Origin: JBBSOW01 sp038259365
Lineage (GTDB): Bacteria > Actinomycetota > Actinomycetes > Propionibacteriales > Propionibacteriaceae
Length of the DNA: 17,276 nt
Assembly: GCA_038259365.1 (NCBI GenBank)
Contig: JBBSOW010000062.1
Coordinates: 1-17,276, forward strand
Direction of reading: 5' to 3'
Of this stretch, positions 6,900 to 13,609 are shown piece after piece (position 1 is the first letter of the stretch; each line of letters begins with the position of its first letter). The notes beneath the pieces were generated by a model, which was given only the letters and a program-made list of their open reading frames with translations, searched no databases and had not been told where the DNA came from. Both the position numbers and the translations under genes were made by a program.

Positions 6900-8348
6900 T
6901 CACTGCGCGGTTGACTTTGGCGCGTTGACGTCGACCTTTTCCGACGTCGTCTCGGCCCCCACCGGACGCGGGATCAGCATCGAGGCCCCTAGGGCCAAGA
7001 TCATGATGATCAAGCCGGTGACAAGCCCTGCAATGTAACCGGGGCCGTCGTCGCCTTCGGCAGGGCTGAAGGCGGTCTTCGCGGCGAACAGGGCGGCAAA
7101 GCTCAAGCCGGCGCCCAGGTTGAAGGCTCCGGCGTTCAACCCGGGCAGAAAGCCTGGATTCTCCTCCGGCGACAACACGATCCCGAGGCCGTTCAACATG
7201 ATGTTCACGATGCCCGCGTAGGTGATGCCGATGAAGATCGACATCCCGAGCAAGAGCAACCGGGAATCGCTTCCGACGACCAAGAACATGCCGGCGATCG
7301 CGATGATGGAGCCGACGATGCCGGTCCGCAGCACTGTCCGGTAACCCAAGGTGCTGGCCAGCCGACCGGCCAGCGGGCCGACGAACAAACCCGCCAGCGC
7401 GTACGGGGTGAGCGTCCACCAGGCCGACTCCCCCGCCCCCATGCCGAACCCGAGCGTCGTGTCCTGGGCGACCGCCGGGATGAGGCCGTTCATCACCGCA
7501 AAGACTCCGGTGATCGTGAGAGTCGTGGTCAGCAGCAGCGCCCAGGTGGCGCGCCGACGCAGGAGGGCGGTGGCCACCAGCGGATGATCACTGCGGTCCT
7601 CGACCCGCCAGAAGGCCGCGAAAGCCAGCCCGGCGAGCACGAACAGGCCAGCCACCATCCAGCCGTTGGCCTCACCCAGCTTTCCGAGCTCGTTGAGCGC
7701 GATGAGCGCCGCTCCCACCGAGACGACGAGCGGCAGCACCCCTAGCCAGTCCATTCTGCCCTTCGAATCGGCGGTCGATTCGGGAGCCAGGAAGATCATC
7801 AGCACAGCCGCGATACCGGCCACGGCGGCCATGGCCCAAAACACCGCACCGAATCCGAAGTTCTCCGCGAGGTAGCCACCTGCCAGCGCGTCCAAGCCGG
7901 CGATGCCGCCGTTGATGGCGGTCAGCACGCCCATCAGCGTCCCGTACAGCTTGGGATCGGGCACCTCGACGCGCAACATGATCAAACACAACGGCACGAC
8001 CGGACCAGACACCCCTTGGACCACGCGCCCGATGAACAAGACGTTGATGTCGGTGGCCAAAGCGGCGATGACACAGCCCGCCATCATGACCAGGAGCATG
8101 CCCGACAGCACCTTCTTGCGACCGATGATGTCGCCCAGCCGGGGCAGGAACAAGGAGAAGAGGGCGGCGGAGGTGAAGAACGCGGTCTGGGTCAGCCCCA
8201 CCGAGGCGGAATCGGTACCGAGTTCCTCCTGGATCGTGGCCAGGGCCGGGCTCAGCATGCTGGCGTTCAGCTGGAAGGCCACGCAGGCCGACAGGAGCGC
8301 GGCCATCAGCACGCCGACGTTGACCCGCATCTTGTTTTGGGGACTCAT
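6900..8348 (-). CDS. MFS transporter, 14-TM DHA2-like
   Basis: A 482-aa integral membrane protein in which 14 hydrophobic segments can be counted. The major-facilitator motif A (LPRLGDIIGRKKVLSG, about residues 68-83) lies between TM2 and TM3, and the GRVVQG of motif B is in TM4. The 14-helix layout is that of EmrB/QacA-type H+ antiporters. Its ATG overlaps the nucleoside hydrolase stop by 4 bases (ATGA, 8345-8348), so the two are translationally coupled. A nucleoside, nucleobase or ribose substrate is therefore more likely than a drug, though this is inference. Hydrophilic C-terminal tail of about 25 residues. Confidence 0.9.
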   Translation of the reverse strand: MSPQNKMRVNVGVLMAALLSACVAFQLNASMLSPALATIQEELGTDSASVGLTQTAFFTSAALFSLFLPRLGDIIGRKKVLSGMLLVMMAGCVIAALATDINVLFIGRVVQGVSGPVVPLCLIMLRVEVPDPKLYGTLMGVLTAINGGIAGLDALAGGYLAENFGFGAVFWAMAAVAGIAAVLMIFLAPESTADSKGRMDWLGVLPLVVSVGAALIALNELGKLGEANGWMVAGLFVLAGLAFAAFWRVEDRSDHPLVATALLRRRATWALLLTTTLTITGVFAVMNGLIPAVAQDTTLGFGMGAGESAWWTLTPYALAGLFVGPLAGRLASTLGYRTVLRTGIVGSIIAIAGMFLVVGSDSRLLLLGMSIFIGITYAGIVNIMLNGLGIVLSPEENPGFLPGLNAGAFNLGAGLSFAALFAAKTAFSPAEGDDGPGYIAGLVTGLIIMILALGASMLIPRPVGAETTSEKVDVNAPKSTAQ

Positions 8349-9292
8349 ACCTTGACCTCACCGATGCGCTCGAGGGCGTCGACGACGAGATCCCAGAACT
8401 TTTGGTGATCGAGCTCGACGGCGACCGAGGTGGTGCAGTCCGTGGGCGCCGGCGACCGGAAGTCCGCCACCGTCATCCCCAGCGTCAGCGCCCCGCTCAG
8501 CTCGATATCCACCGGCACCCGCTGGGTGCTCATCACCGACGGATCGATGACGTAGGCGACCGCGCAGGGGTCGTGCACCGGCGGTGAGTCGAAGCCTTGA
8601 GACTGCTTGTACATCTGGCCGAAGAAATCCATGAGTTCCACCACAAAGGTGGCCGGCCCGGTGCCGAGGGCGGCGATCCGCTCGACGACCTCTGGGGTCG
8701 CCAACGCCTGGTGGGTGAGATCGAGGCCGACCATGAGCACCGGCCAGCTCTCGTTGAACACGATGTGGGCCGCTTCGGGGTCGATGATGATGTTGAACTC
8801 GGCCACCGCGCTCCAGTTACCGACGTGATACCCGCCCCCCATCAGCACGACCTCTTTGACGCGCCGGGCAATGCGCGGTTCCTTGCGGACCGCCATCGCA
8901 ATGTTGGTGAGTCCGCCGGTCGGCACCAGGGTGATAGTCCCCGGCTCGTGGCGCATGACGGTTTCGATGATGAGATCCACCGCGTGGCGCGGGTCGGCCT
9001 GCTGGGTGGGTTCTGGCAGCTCGGGACCGTCGAGCCCGGACTCGCCGTGAATATCTGGGGCAACCTCGATGTCGCGCACCAGAGGGCGCGAGCAGCCGGC
9101 GGCGATCGGCACCCCGGTTAGCCCGGCCACCCGCGCCACCGAGAGGGCGTTGTGGGTGACCTTGTCCAGGGTCTGGTTGCCGACCACCGTGGTGACGGCG
9201 AGTAACTCGATGTCGGGGTTTCCGTGGGCGAGCAGTAACGCGATCACGTCGTCGTGACCGGGGTCGCAATCCAAGATGATCTTGCGAGGCAT
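8345..9292 (-). CDS. Nucleoside hydrolase (IU-NH family)
   Basis: A 315-aa cytosolic hydrolase that splits ribonucleosides into base and ribose. The Ca2+-binding signature DCDPGHDD is at residues 8-15, Asn39 is in VVGN, His82 is in IHGESGLDGP, EFNIIIDPEA is at 165-174, and the catalytic HDP (His240, Asp241) is close to the canonical 241/242 positions. Having both His82 and His240 resembles the RihA/RihB group I enzymes, which prefer pyrimidine nucleosides; the preference here is not certain. ATG 9292 has a short GGAA 8 nt upstream. First gene of a two-gene unit with the MFS transporter. Confidence 0.94.
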   Translation of the reverse strand: MPRKIILDCDPGHDDVIALLLAHGNPDIELLAVTTVVGNQTLDKVTHNALSVARVAGLTGVPIAAGCSRPLVRDIEVAPDIHGESGLDGPELPEPTQQADPRHAVDLIIETVMRHEPGTITLVPTGGLTNIAMAVRKEPRIARRVKEVVLMGGGYHVGNWSAVAEFNIIIDPEAAHIVFNESWPVLMVGLDLTHQALATPEVVERIAALGTGPATFVVELMDFFGQMYKQSQGFDSPPVHDPCAVAYVIDPSVMSTQRVPVDIELSGALTLGMTVADFRSPAPTDCTTSVAVELDHQKFWDLVVDALERIGEVKV

Positions 9293-9381
9293 TCGAATTT
9301 CCGTTCGGGACGAGGAGGATCCAGTCCTGCGAACGCTACACAGCCACGCCGATGGTCAAACCCAAGGGTGGACGACGCGAT

Positions 9382-9639
9382 CTACCCGTAGTGATAGCGG
9401 CACGCCGCGATGCGGATTTCATCCGTTGTGATCTTGTAGACCAAGCGATGTTCATCGGTGATGCGCCGGGACCAGTACCCGCTAAAGTCGTGCTTCAGCG
9501 CCTCCGGCTTACCGATGCCTTCGTTTCCGCCCCGCACGACGTCTTTGATCAGCGTATTGATTCGTCGAAGGACTTTCCGGTCTTGGGTCTGCCACCAGAG
9601 ATAGTCCTGCCACGCCCGTTCGTCCCAAACGAGGAGCAA
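9382..9639 (-). CDS. yoeB: YoeB/Txe family toxin (ribosome-dependent mRNase)
   Basis: An 85-aa RelE-superfamily toxin that cleaves mRNA in the ribosomal A site. All catalytic residues of E. coli YoeB fall at the same numbers: Glu46 (KPEALK), Arg65 (EHRLVY), His83 and Tyr84 in the C-terminal RYHYG. The fold core DFSGYWSRRI is intact, so it looks active. The start is TTG 9639, a weak start codon 7 nt after the antitoxin stop, with GAAGG inside the antitoxin's last codons as ribosome site. This would keep toxin output below antitoxin output. Confidence 0.93.
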   Translation of the reverse strand: MLLVWDERAWQDYLWWQTQDRKVLRRINTLIKDVVRGGNEGIGKPEALKHDFSGYWSRRITDEHRLVYKITTDEIRIAACRYHYG

Positions 9640-9646
9640 CGCTCAA

Positions 9647-9901
9647 TCAGCCTTCGACGAGTTCACGGGAGACGCCTCTCCCAGCTTCCAGGCTTTCCAT
9701 CGCGTCGAGCAACCGGCGGGCGTTGGCGGGCGAGCGCATCAGGTATGCGGTCTCCCGCAACGACTCGTAGTCCTCGAGAGAGACAATAACCACCGGTTCG
9801 TGGCCCGCTCGAGTGATGACGATTTCCTCGCGGTCGTCAGTCACGCTATCCAGCACCTCGGCGTAGTGAGCCCGCGATTCGGTGTAGCTCATAGTCTTCA
9901 T
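9647..9901 (-). CDS. yefM: YefM/Phd family antitoxin
   Basis: An 84-aa antitoxin. The N-terminal Phd/YefM DNA-binding fold (about 1-55) includes SYTESRAHYAEVLDSV, ITRAGHEPVVIVS and the typical LEDYESLRETAYLM. The acidic C-terminal tail (RRLLDAMESLEAG) is the toxin-wrapping region. It neutralises YoeB and, in complex with it, represses the operon. ATG 9901 has a strong GAAGGGGG about 5 nt upstream; a second ATG three codons later is possible. Gene order antitoxin then toxin is standard. Confidence 0.93.
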   Translation of the reverse strand: MKTMSYTESRAHYAEVLDSVTDDREEIVITRAGHEPVVIVSLEDYESLRETAYLMRSPANARRLLDAMESLEAGRGVSRELVEG

Positions 9902-9919
9902 AACGCCCCCTTCTCAGCA

Positions 9920-9937
9920 TGTACAGTAGACTGTACG
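9920..9937. promoter_or_regulatory. YefM-YoeB operator with TGTACA core
   Basis: Contains a perfect palindrome, GTACAGT-AG-ACTGTAC (9921-9936), with a full TGTACA hexamer at 9920-9925. TGTACA is the known core of the E. coli yefM-yoeB operator. It overlaps the -10 box of the operon's promoter and lies 19 bp upstream of the antitoxin start, so conditional autoregulation is expected. Confidence 0.8.
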
Positions 9938-9958
9938 TGTGTCGGGACGAAGACACAA
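9930..9958 (-). promoter_or_regulatory. Promoter of the yefM-yoeB operon
   Basis: Read on the minus strand: TTGTGT (9958-9953), a 17-nt spacer, TACAGT (9935-9930). The -10 lies inside the TGTACA palindrome. Confidence 0.6.
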
Positions 9959-9976
9959 GGCGTGCCAGTCAGCCGC

Positions 9977-10354
9977 TCAGGAGTGGTCGTGCGCCTGCTT
10001 GGCCTCGGAGACCTGGGCGTGAACCTCGTCCATGTCGAGTTCCTTGATGGCGTTGACCACCTGGTCCAGCTGTGAGCCGTTGATGGCCCCGGCCTGGTTG
10101 AAGACCAGGATGCCTTCGCGAAAGCCCATGATCGTAGGAATGCTGGAGATGCCCAAACCGCCGGAGAGATCCTGGTGGGCGTCGGTGTCGAGCTTGCCGA
10201 AGACGACGCCCTCGGTGACCTCGGAGGCCTTCTCGAAGATCGGGCCGAAGCGCTTGCAGGGGCCGCACCACTCTGCCCAAAAGTCGACCAGGACGATGTC
10301 GCCCTCGGAGATGGTCTTTTCAAAGTTATCGGCGGTAAGTTCTACGGTTGCCAC
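9977..10354 (-). CDS. trxA: Thioredoxin
   Basis: A 125-aa cytosolic dithiol oxidoreductase. The active site WCGPCK is at residues 29-34 after VLVDFWAE, and the cis-proline loop is SIPT. The C-terminus is about 15 residues longer than classical thioredoxin and ends in a His-rich tail (AHDHS). GTG 10354 is chosen because AAAGGAG sits 8 nt upstream; the longer reading to 10411 would overlap the promoter -10. The upstream GGGAAT-N18-GTT signature indicates SigR/SigH control by disulfide stress. It probably works with thioredoxin reductase, which is not in this window. Confidence 0.94.
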   Translation of the reverse strand: MATVELTADNFEKTISEGDIVLVDFWAEWCGPCKRFGPIFEKASEVTEGVVFGKLDTDAHQDLSGGLGISSIPTIMGFREGILVFNQAGAINGSQLDQVVNAIKELDMDEVHAQVSEAKQAHDHS

Positions 10355-10409
10355 GGTGTCGGCTCCTTTGCTTTTCGGTTGGCCCTTCCGGGTCTCGTTC
10401 GACTGCTTC

Positions 10410-10436
10410 AACCCTGTGCAGCAGCGTCTTATTCCC
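10410..10436 (-). promoter_or_regulatory. SigR/SigH-type (ECF, thiol-oxidative stress) promoter of thioredoxin
   Basis: Minus strand: GGGAAT (10436-10431), an 18-nt spacer, then GTTGA (GTT at 10412-10410). This matches the published SigR/SigH consensus (GGAAT, about 18 nt, GTT). It lies about 55 bp upstream of the trx start. Confidence 0.78.
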
Positions 10437-10507
10437 CGCGCTCACCGTGGCGGGCTTCGTCGACGGCCGCGGCAGGGCTCCACCATGCCAGGCTGCGCAA
10501 GGAGGCC

Positions 10508-11536
10508 CTACCAGTCGATGGCCGCGGCGGCCTCGACGCCGATGTCGCGGATGACCCGGCCCGGACCGATCGTGCGGCCGGCCACGGCGGTCACCAGCGC
10601 CGAGATACCGGGCAGGGCCTCGTCCGGGTCGGGCCTTCCGGGAATGGACCCGTTCAGCAGCGGGTTCTCGCCATCGGACCACGGCGTCAGCAGCTTGTCG
10701 TAGGTCCGCAGCCAGGCGTCGGAGATCTCCCTGGTGGAAGGCACCCCGAAGAAGTGCCCGACGGGGGCGTGGTGACGCAGCGCCACGATGGGGCTGTCGG
10801 CGTAGACGATGGCCAGCCGGACGCGAGCGTCCAGGTCGCGTCGTTCGGGCAGCGGCCGCCGCACCGCGAAGCCACACGGATTGGGGCAGGTCTCGCCGAC
10901 GTCGGGCCGCTCGCTCGCGGCGATCGTTTCGTGGTTCATCGCGCACACCGCCAGCGCGTCCCCCAGCCGGGAATGGAACCGGTCCAGGTAGGCGGTGTAG
11001 GCGGGCTCGTCGCCGTTGCAGGCGTTCAACGACCGGCGGGCTGTGGCCCGGAGCGCCGACGAGTGCGGGCATGCGGGGTCATCGGTCCCCCACCGGCCGC
11101 CCACCGAATCCGCCATCTTGAGCGGATCTCCAGCGTGGCCGAGCTGCGGCTCCCAGGCCAGCTGGCACAGGTACTCACCGATGAGATGCGCGGTGACCAC
11201 CACCTGCAGCGGTTCGTGCCGCTCGGCGCGCAGATCGAGGACCTCCAACATGAGCTCGTAGAGGGGAACCAGGGAGCCCAGCGCCCCTCGACGCGGATCC
11301 CTGGGCTGGCGGGGAAAGCTCGCCTCGGCGAGCCGGGCCGCCCAGCGGCTGGAGAAGTTGCTCGAGAGCTCCCCGAAGTCCTCGGCGTCGAGTTCGAGTA
11401 CCCGCTTCCCGATGGTGGCCAAGAGCTGCACGCGATGGGTAGCAGGGGTGGGGTCGTGGCGCTGGTCCAGCAGGTCGGCGACCGCGTCGAACCAGTGAGC
11501 CTGCAGCAATTCTCGCAGCGATGCCGCACTCACCAT
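10508..11536 (-). CDS. Conserved-looking hypothetical protein downstream of ideR
   Basis: I do not recognise this 342-aa protein. It has no signal peptide or membrane segment. The N-terminal half is helical and hydrophobic-patterned (SLRELLQAHWFDAVADLLDQ, then LATIGKRVLELD, PLYELMLEVLDL). A central stretch is rich in Cys and His (DDPACPHSS, NACNGDE, VCAMNHET, then CPNPCGF near 217-223), which could bind a metal. A C-terminal region (about 238-342) has regular strand/helix alternation. The start is ATG 11536, 20 nt after the ideR stop, with a weak GAG upstream, so it is likely translated from the ideR transcript. That linkage and the Cys/His cluster suggest a role near metal homeostasis, but no function is assigned. 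Confidence 0.8.
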   Translation of the reverse strand: MVSAASLRELLQAHWFDAVADLLDQRHDPTPATHRVQLLATIGKRVLELDAEDFGELSSNFSSRWAARLAEASFPRQPRDPRRGALGSLVPLYELMLEVLDLRAERHEPLQVVVTAHLIGEYLCQLAWEPQLGHAGDPLKMADSVGGRWGTDDPACPHSSALRATARRSLNACNGDEPAYTAYLDRFHSRLGDALAVCAMNHETIAASERPDVGETCPNPCGFAVRRPLPERRDLDARVRLAIVYADSPIVALRHHAPVGHFFGVPSTREISDAWLRTYDKLLTPWSDGENPLLNGSIPGRPDPDEALPGISALVTAVAGRTIGPGRVIRDIGVEAAAAIDW

Positions 11537-11556
11537 TATCGGCTGCTCATGGTGGG

Positions 11557-12255
11557 TTACGCCGGGGTGACGAAGAGGTAGCTGGCCGCGTCGAGGTCGA
11601 GCTCGCAGCCCGCCCCATCGGCAGGGACCAGCTTGACGCCAAGCCCCTCGGCGGCCACGGTCACCCTGACCCCGGGGGTGACGCCCGCGGTGTGCAGGGT
11701 GGTGAGGAGCTCGGAATCGCTTTGCACGTGCTCGCTCATCCGAGCGATCTGGACGACGGTCTCGGCGGCGCCGATGCGGGCGATGACGTCGGAGAGCGGC
11801 TGAGTGCCGTCGCGGAAACCCGGGGTGGCCTCGTCGATGCCCAGCTCGGCCAAGCCGGGGATGGGGTTGCCGTACGGGGAGTAGACCGGAGCGTTCAACA
11901 ACTCGATCAGGCGCCGCTCGACGTGCTCGGAGATGACGTGCTCCCACCGGCAGGCCTCGTCGTGGACGAGGTCCCACTCCAGCCCGATGACGTCGATGAG
12001 CAACCGCTCTGCGAGGCGATGCTTACGCATGACACGAGTAGCGCGGTTGTGACCCTCCTCGGAAAGTTCGATGTGGCGATCGCCCGAAACCTTGAGAAGC
12101 CCGTCGCGTTCCATCCTGGCAACCGTTTGGGAGACCGTGGGGCCGCTCTGGTGCAGGCGCTCGGCGATCCTGGCGCGCAGCGCTGTTACCCCCTCCTCCT
12201 CGAGCTCGAAGATGGTGCGTAGATACATCTCGGTGGTATCGATGAGATCACTCAC
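11557..12255 (-). CDS. ideR: Iron-dependent transcriptional repressor (DtxR/IdeR)
   Basis: A 232-aa metalloregulator. The N-terminal winged helix (about 1-65) reads TTEMYLRTIFELEEEG and ERLHQSGPTVSQTVARMERD. Every metal ligand of DtxR falls at the same number: Met10, Cys102, Glu105, His106 (primary site) and His79, Glu83, His98 (ancillary site). Cys102 favours an Fe2+-type DtxR/IdeR over a Mn2+-type MntR. A C-terminal FeoA/SH3-like domain occupies about 150-230. With iron bound it would repress uptake genes. GTG 12255 has AGGAGG 6 nt upstream and restores DtxR numbering; the longer reading to 12306 is not needed. No iron box is seen in this window. Leads an operon with the unknown 342-aa protein. 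Confidence 0.95.
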   Translation of the reverse strand: MSDLIDTTEMYLRTIFELEEEGVTALRARIAERLHQSGPTVSQTVARMERDGLLKVSGDRHIELSEEGHNRATRVMRKHRLAERLLIDVIGLEWDLVHDEACRWEHVISEHVERRLIELLNAPVYSPYGNPIPGLAELGIDEATPGFRDGTQPLSDVIARIGAAETVVQIARMSEHVQSDSELLTTLHTAGVTPGVRVTVAAEGLGVKLVPADGAGCELDLDAASYLFVTPA

Positions 12256-12336
12256 GTGGTGCCTCCTCTCAAGAAAGCTTTGACCCAAGACTAGGCCATG
12301 GGCCACCGGGCCGGTTTACTCCAATTTCGAGCCGGC

Positions 12337-13224
12337 TCACTCAGTTTCCAACACGATGGAACGGTTCATGTGCCGCGGGTTGTCGACGTTCAGGCCCAAC
12401 CGCATCCCGCGAGCCAGCGCCAAGCGCTGGGTCAAGATCAACTCGGCCATGGGATCCCAGTCGTAGTCGATGAAGCGGGCGCCGGTGGCGCGCACCTCGG
12501 CGGCCAACCCCTTGGGGGCGTCCCCCAGCATCCACACCGCCCGATTGTCTTCGGCGATGGCGATCGCCCCATGGCGATACTCCATCGCGGGATAGGACTC
12601 CGCCCACCCCAGGGAGGCTCCACGAAACTTCAGGGCCGCCTCCCGGGCTAGCCCGATCGTCCAGCGCGATCCCAGGTAGGTGACCTGTTCGCAACCCACC
12701 AACTCCTCGGAGATGCGGACGTCGAGCACCTCCTCGGCGTCGCCGATCACCCGATCCATATCGTGCCCCAGCCAGGAGCGCCACAACGCCACGGCCGATG
12801 TCGCAAACCGGCTCTGCACGAGGGCGGCCTCGTCGGCGAACGCGAGATCCACGGAGGCGTCGCTCAGCTCGGCGATCGGGGCGGCGGTATCGCCGACGAA
12901 AGACAGCGTGGTCACCTTTCCCTGGATGTCGTACAGCAGGTCGAGGACCTCGGTGGTCAGCCCGGAACGGCTGAGGGCGATCACCTTGTCGTAGTTGCGT
13001 TCCCGCGGGAACTCACTCGCGGCGAAGGCGTCGGTCTCGCCGCGTCCTTCGCGCTCACGCAACGCGGCCATGACCTGGCCCATGTACCAGGACGTGCCGC
13101 AGCCCACGAAGGCCACGCGCTCACCATCGGCGGGCATGAGATCCACCACCGAGGCCGCCAGTTCCTCGGCCTGGCGCCAACAGCCCGGCTGGGAATTGAT
13201 TTCCTCGTCGATAATAAAGCTCAT
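12337..13224 (-). CDS. SIS-domain sugar-phosphate isomerase/deaminase (AgaS/GlmS-C-like)
   Basis: A 295-aa protein of two SIS domains. The first holds AFVGCGTSWYMGQVM and the phosphosugar loop IALSRSGLTTEVLD. The second holds VTYLGSRWTIGLAREAALKF and, after it, ESYPAMEYRHGAIAI, which parallels the catalytic Glu/His region of GlmS-type isomerases. There is no glutaminase domain, so it resembles AgaS/FrlB-type deaminases or isomerases acting on amino-sugar phosphates; the exact substrate is not evident. ATG 13224 is chosen with AGGAGA 7 nt upstream. It ends 81 bp before ideR on the same strand; no strong terminator is visible between them. Confidence 0.88.
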   Translation of the reverse strand: MSFIIDEEINSQPGCWRQAEELAASVVDLMPADGERVAFVGCGTSWYMGQVMAALREREGRGETDAFAASEFPRERNYDKVIALSRSGLTTEVLDLLYDIQGKVTTLSFVGDTAAPIAELSDASVDLAFADEAALVQSRFATSAVALWRSWLGHDMDRVIGDAEEVLDVRISEELVGCEQVTYLGSRWTIGLAREAALKFRGASLGWAESYPAMEYRHGAIAIAEDNRAVWMLGDAPKGLAAEVRATGARFIDYDWDPMAELILTQRLALARGMRLGLNVDNPRHMNRSIVLETE

Positions 13225-13241
13225 CGGGGCCTCTCCTGTGC

Positions 13242-13287
13242 CGCTCACGCCGCGATCGATTGATCGCTCACGCCGCGATCGATTGAT
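13242..13287. repeat. Perfect 23-bp tandem duplication in the SIS gene leader
   Basis: Two exact head-to-tail copies, 13242-13264 and 13265-13287, each beginning CGCTCACGCC and ending ATCGATTGAT. The copy junction creates CGATC-gatt-GATCG, an inverted repeat. It lies 18 to 63 bp upstream of the SIS start, in the leader or promoter. No gene overlaps it. Confidence 0.9.
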
Positions 13288-13341
13288 AAGGGGCCCAGCC
13301 TATCGGTGGGGTCCGACCCTCGGCCCGGCTAGGCTGCGCCG

Positions 13342-13353
13342 GCGTCCGGACGC
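13342..13353. repeat. 12-bp perfect palindrome
   Basis: GCGTCC-GGACGC, between the SIS gene and the divergent RNA candidate at 13415. It could be an operator; a chance palindrome in GC-rich DNA is also possible. Confidence 0.35.
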
Positions 13354-13380
13354 GGCCAAGATGTTGGACGATTAAATCCC

Positions 13381-13409
13381 TTGCCTGAGCCCGGATCGCG
13401 CCGTAGTTT
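13381..13409 (+). promoter_or_regulatory. Candidate promoter for the structured RNA
   Basis: TTGCCT (13381-13386), a 17-nt spacer and TAGTTT (13404-13409). This would start transcription near 13415, just ahead of the ribosome-site-like GGGAGGTGG and the 12-codon ORF. Confidence 0.45.
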
Positions 13410-13414
13410 GGGAG

Positions 13415-13608
13415 CACACGGAAGGGAGGTGGTTCGATTTATGAGTGACATTCGGACAAGTGAGGTGACGGTCGGCTAACGCTGCCCGTTCGAGGCCCGT
13501 CCTCGAGTTCATTGGCGGTGACGCCAATCCACTACCGTCACCCAGGACCCACAGGCGCCGGAGTCCACCGGCCGTGGCCGCATTGGTCATGTGAGGCTTG
13601 TGGGTCCT
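13415..13608 (+). ncRNA. Candidate structured RNA (multibranched, unrecognised family)
   Basis: No Rfam family comes to mind. Pairings seen by eye: P1, 9 bp perfect, GGTGACGGT (13464-13472) with ACCGTCACC (13534-13542). Inside P1: P2, TCGAGG (13490-13495) with CCTCGA (13501-13506), extendable by two G-U pairs, and P3, ATTGGCG (13511-13517) with CGCCAAT (13522-13528) closing a GTGA (GNRA) loop. Downstream P4, 10 bp perfect, AGGACCCACA (13544-13553) with TGTGGGTCCT (13599-13608), enclosing P5, GCCGG (13557-13561) with CCGGC (13568-13572). The G-U extensions and GNRA loop favour the plus strand. P4 may be the terminator of this RNA, or of the convergent SRPBCC gene that ends at 13610. The stretch 13225-13609 otherwise holds only the tandem repeat, a short palindrome and the promoter-like pair. 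Confidence 0.5.
13441..13479 (+). CDS. Candidate 12-codon leader peptide
   Basis: ATG to TAA encoding MSDIRTSEVTVG. GGAAGGGAGGT ends 10 nt upstream, a better ribosome site than most genes here have. Codons 8-11 form the 5' strand of the P1 helix of the candidate RNA, so ribosomes on this ORF would melt P1. There is no co-directional gene within 600 bp, so it is not an obvious attenuator of a neighbour. It could be chance. Confidence 0.35.
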   Translation: MSDIRTSEVTVG

Positions 13609-13609
13609 G

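Noticed and set aside
9293..9381. Promoter for the nucleoside hydrolase
   Set aside because: A TTGACC exists on the minus strand but no -10 at proper spacing, so I did not call it.
10175..11581. 468-aa open frame on the plus strand
   Set aside because: Antisense to trx, its promoter region and the 342-aa gene; Gly/Arg/Val/Gln-rich composition with no domain. A GC-rich shadow.
12256..12336. GGCC-rich inverted repeats between the SIS gene and ideR
   Set aside because: Arms are short (4-5 bp) and partly self-complementary; not convincing as a terminator. TAGTCT upstream of ideR has no matching -35.
13225..13609. glmS-ribozyme-like or riboswitch leader for the SIS gene on the minus strand
   Set aside because: The helices are far from the SIS start, and the G-U pairs and GNRA loop favour the plus strand. 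No glmS ribozyme core is recognisable.
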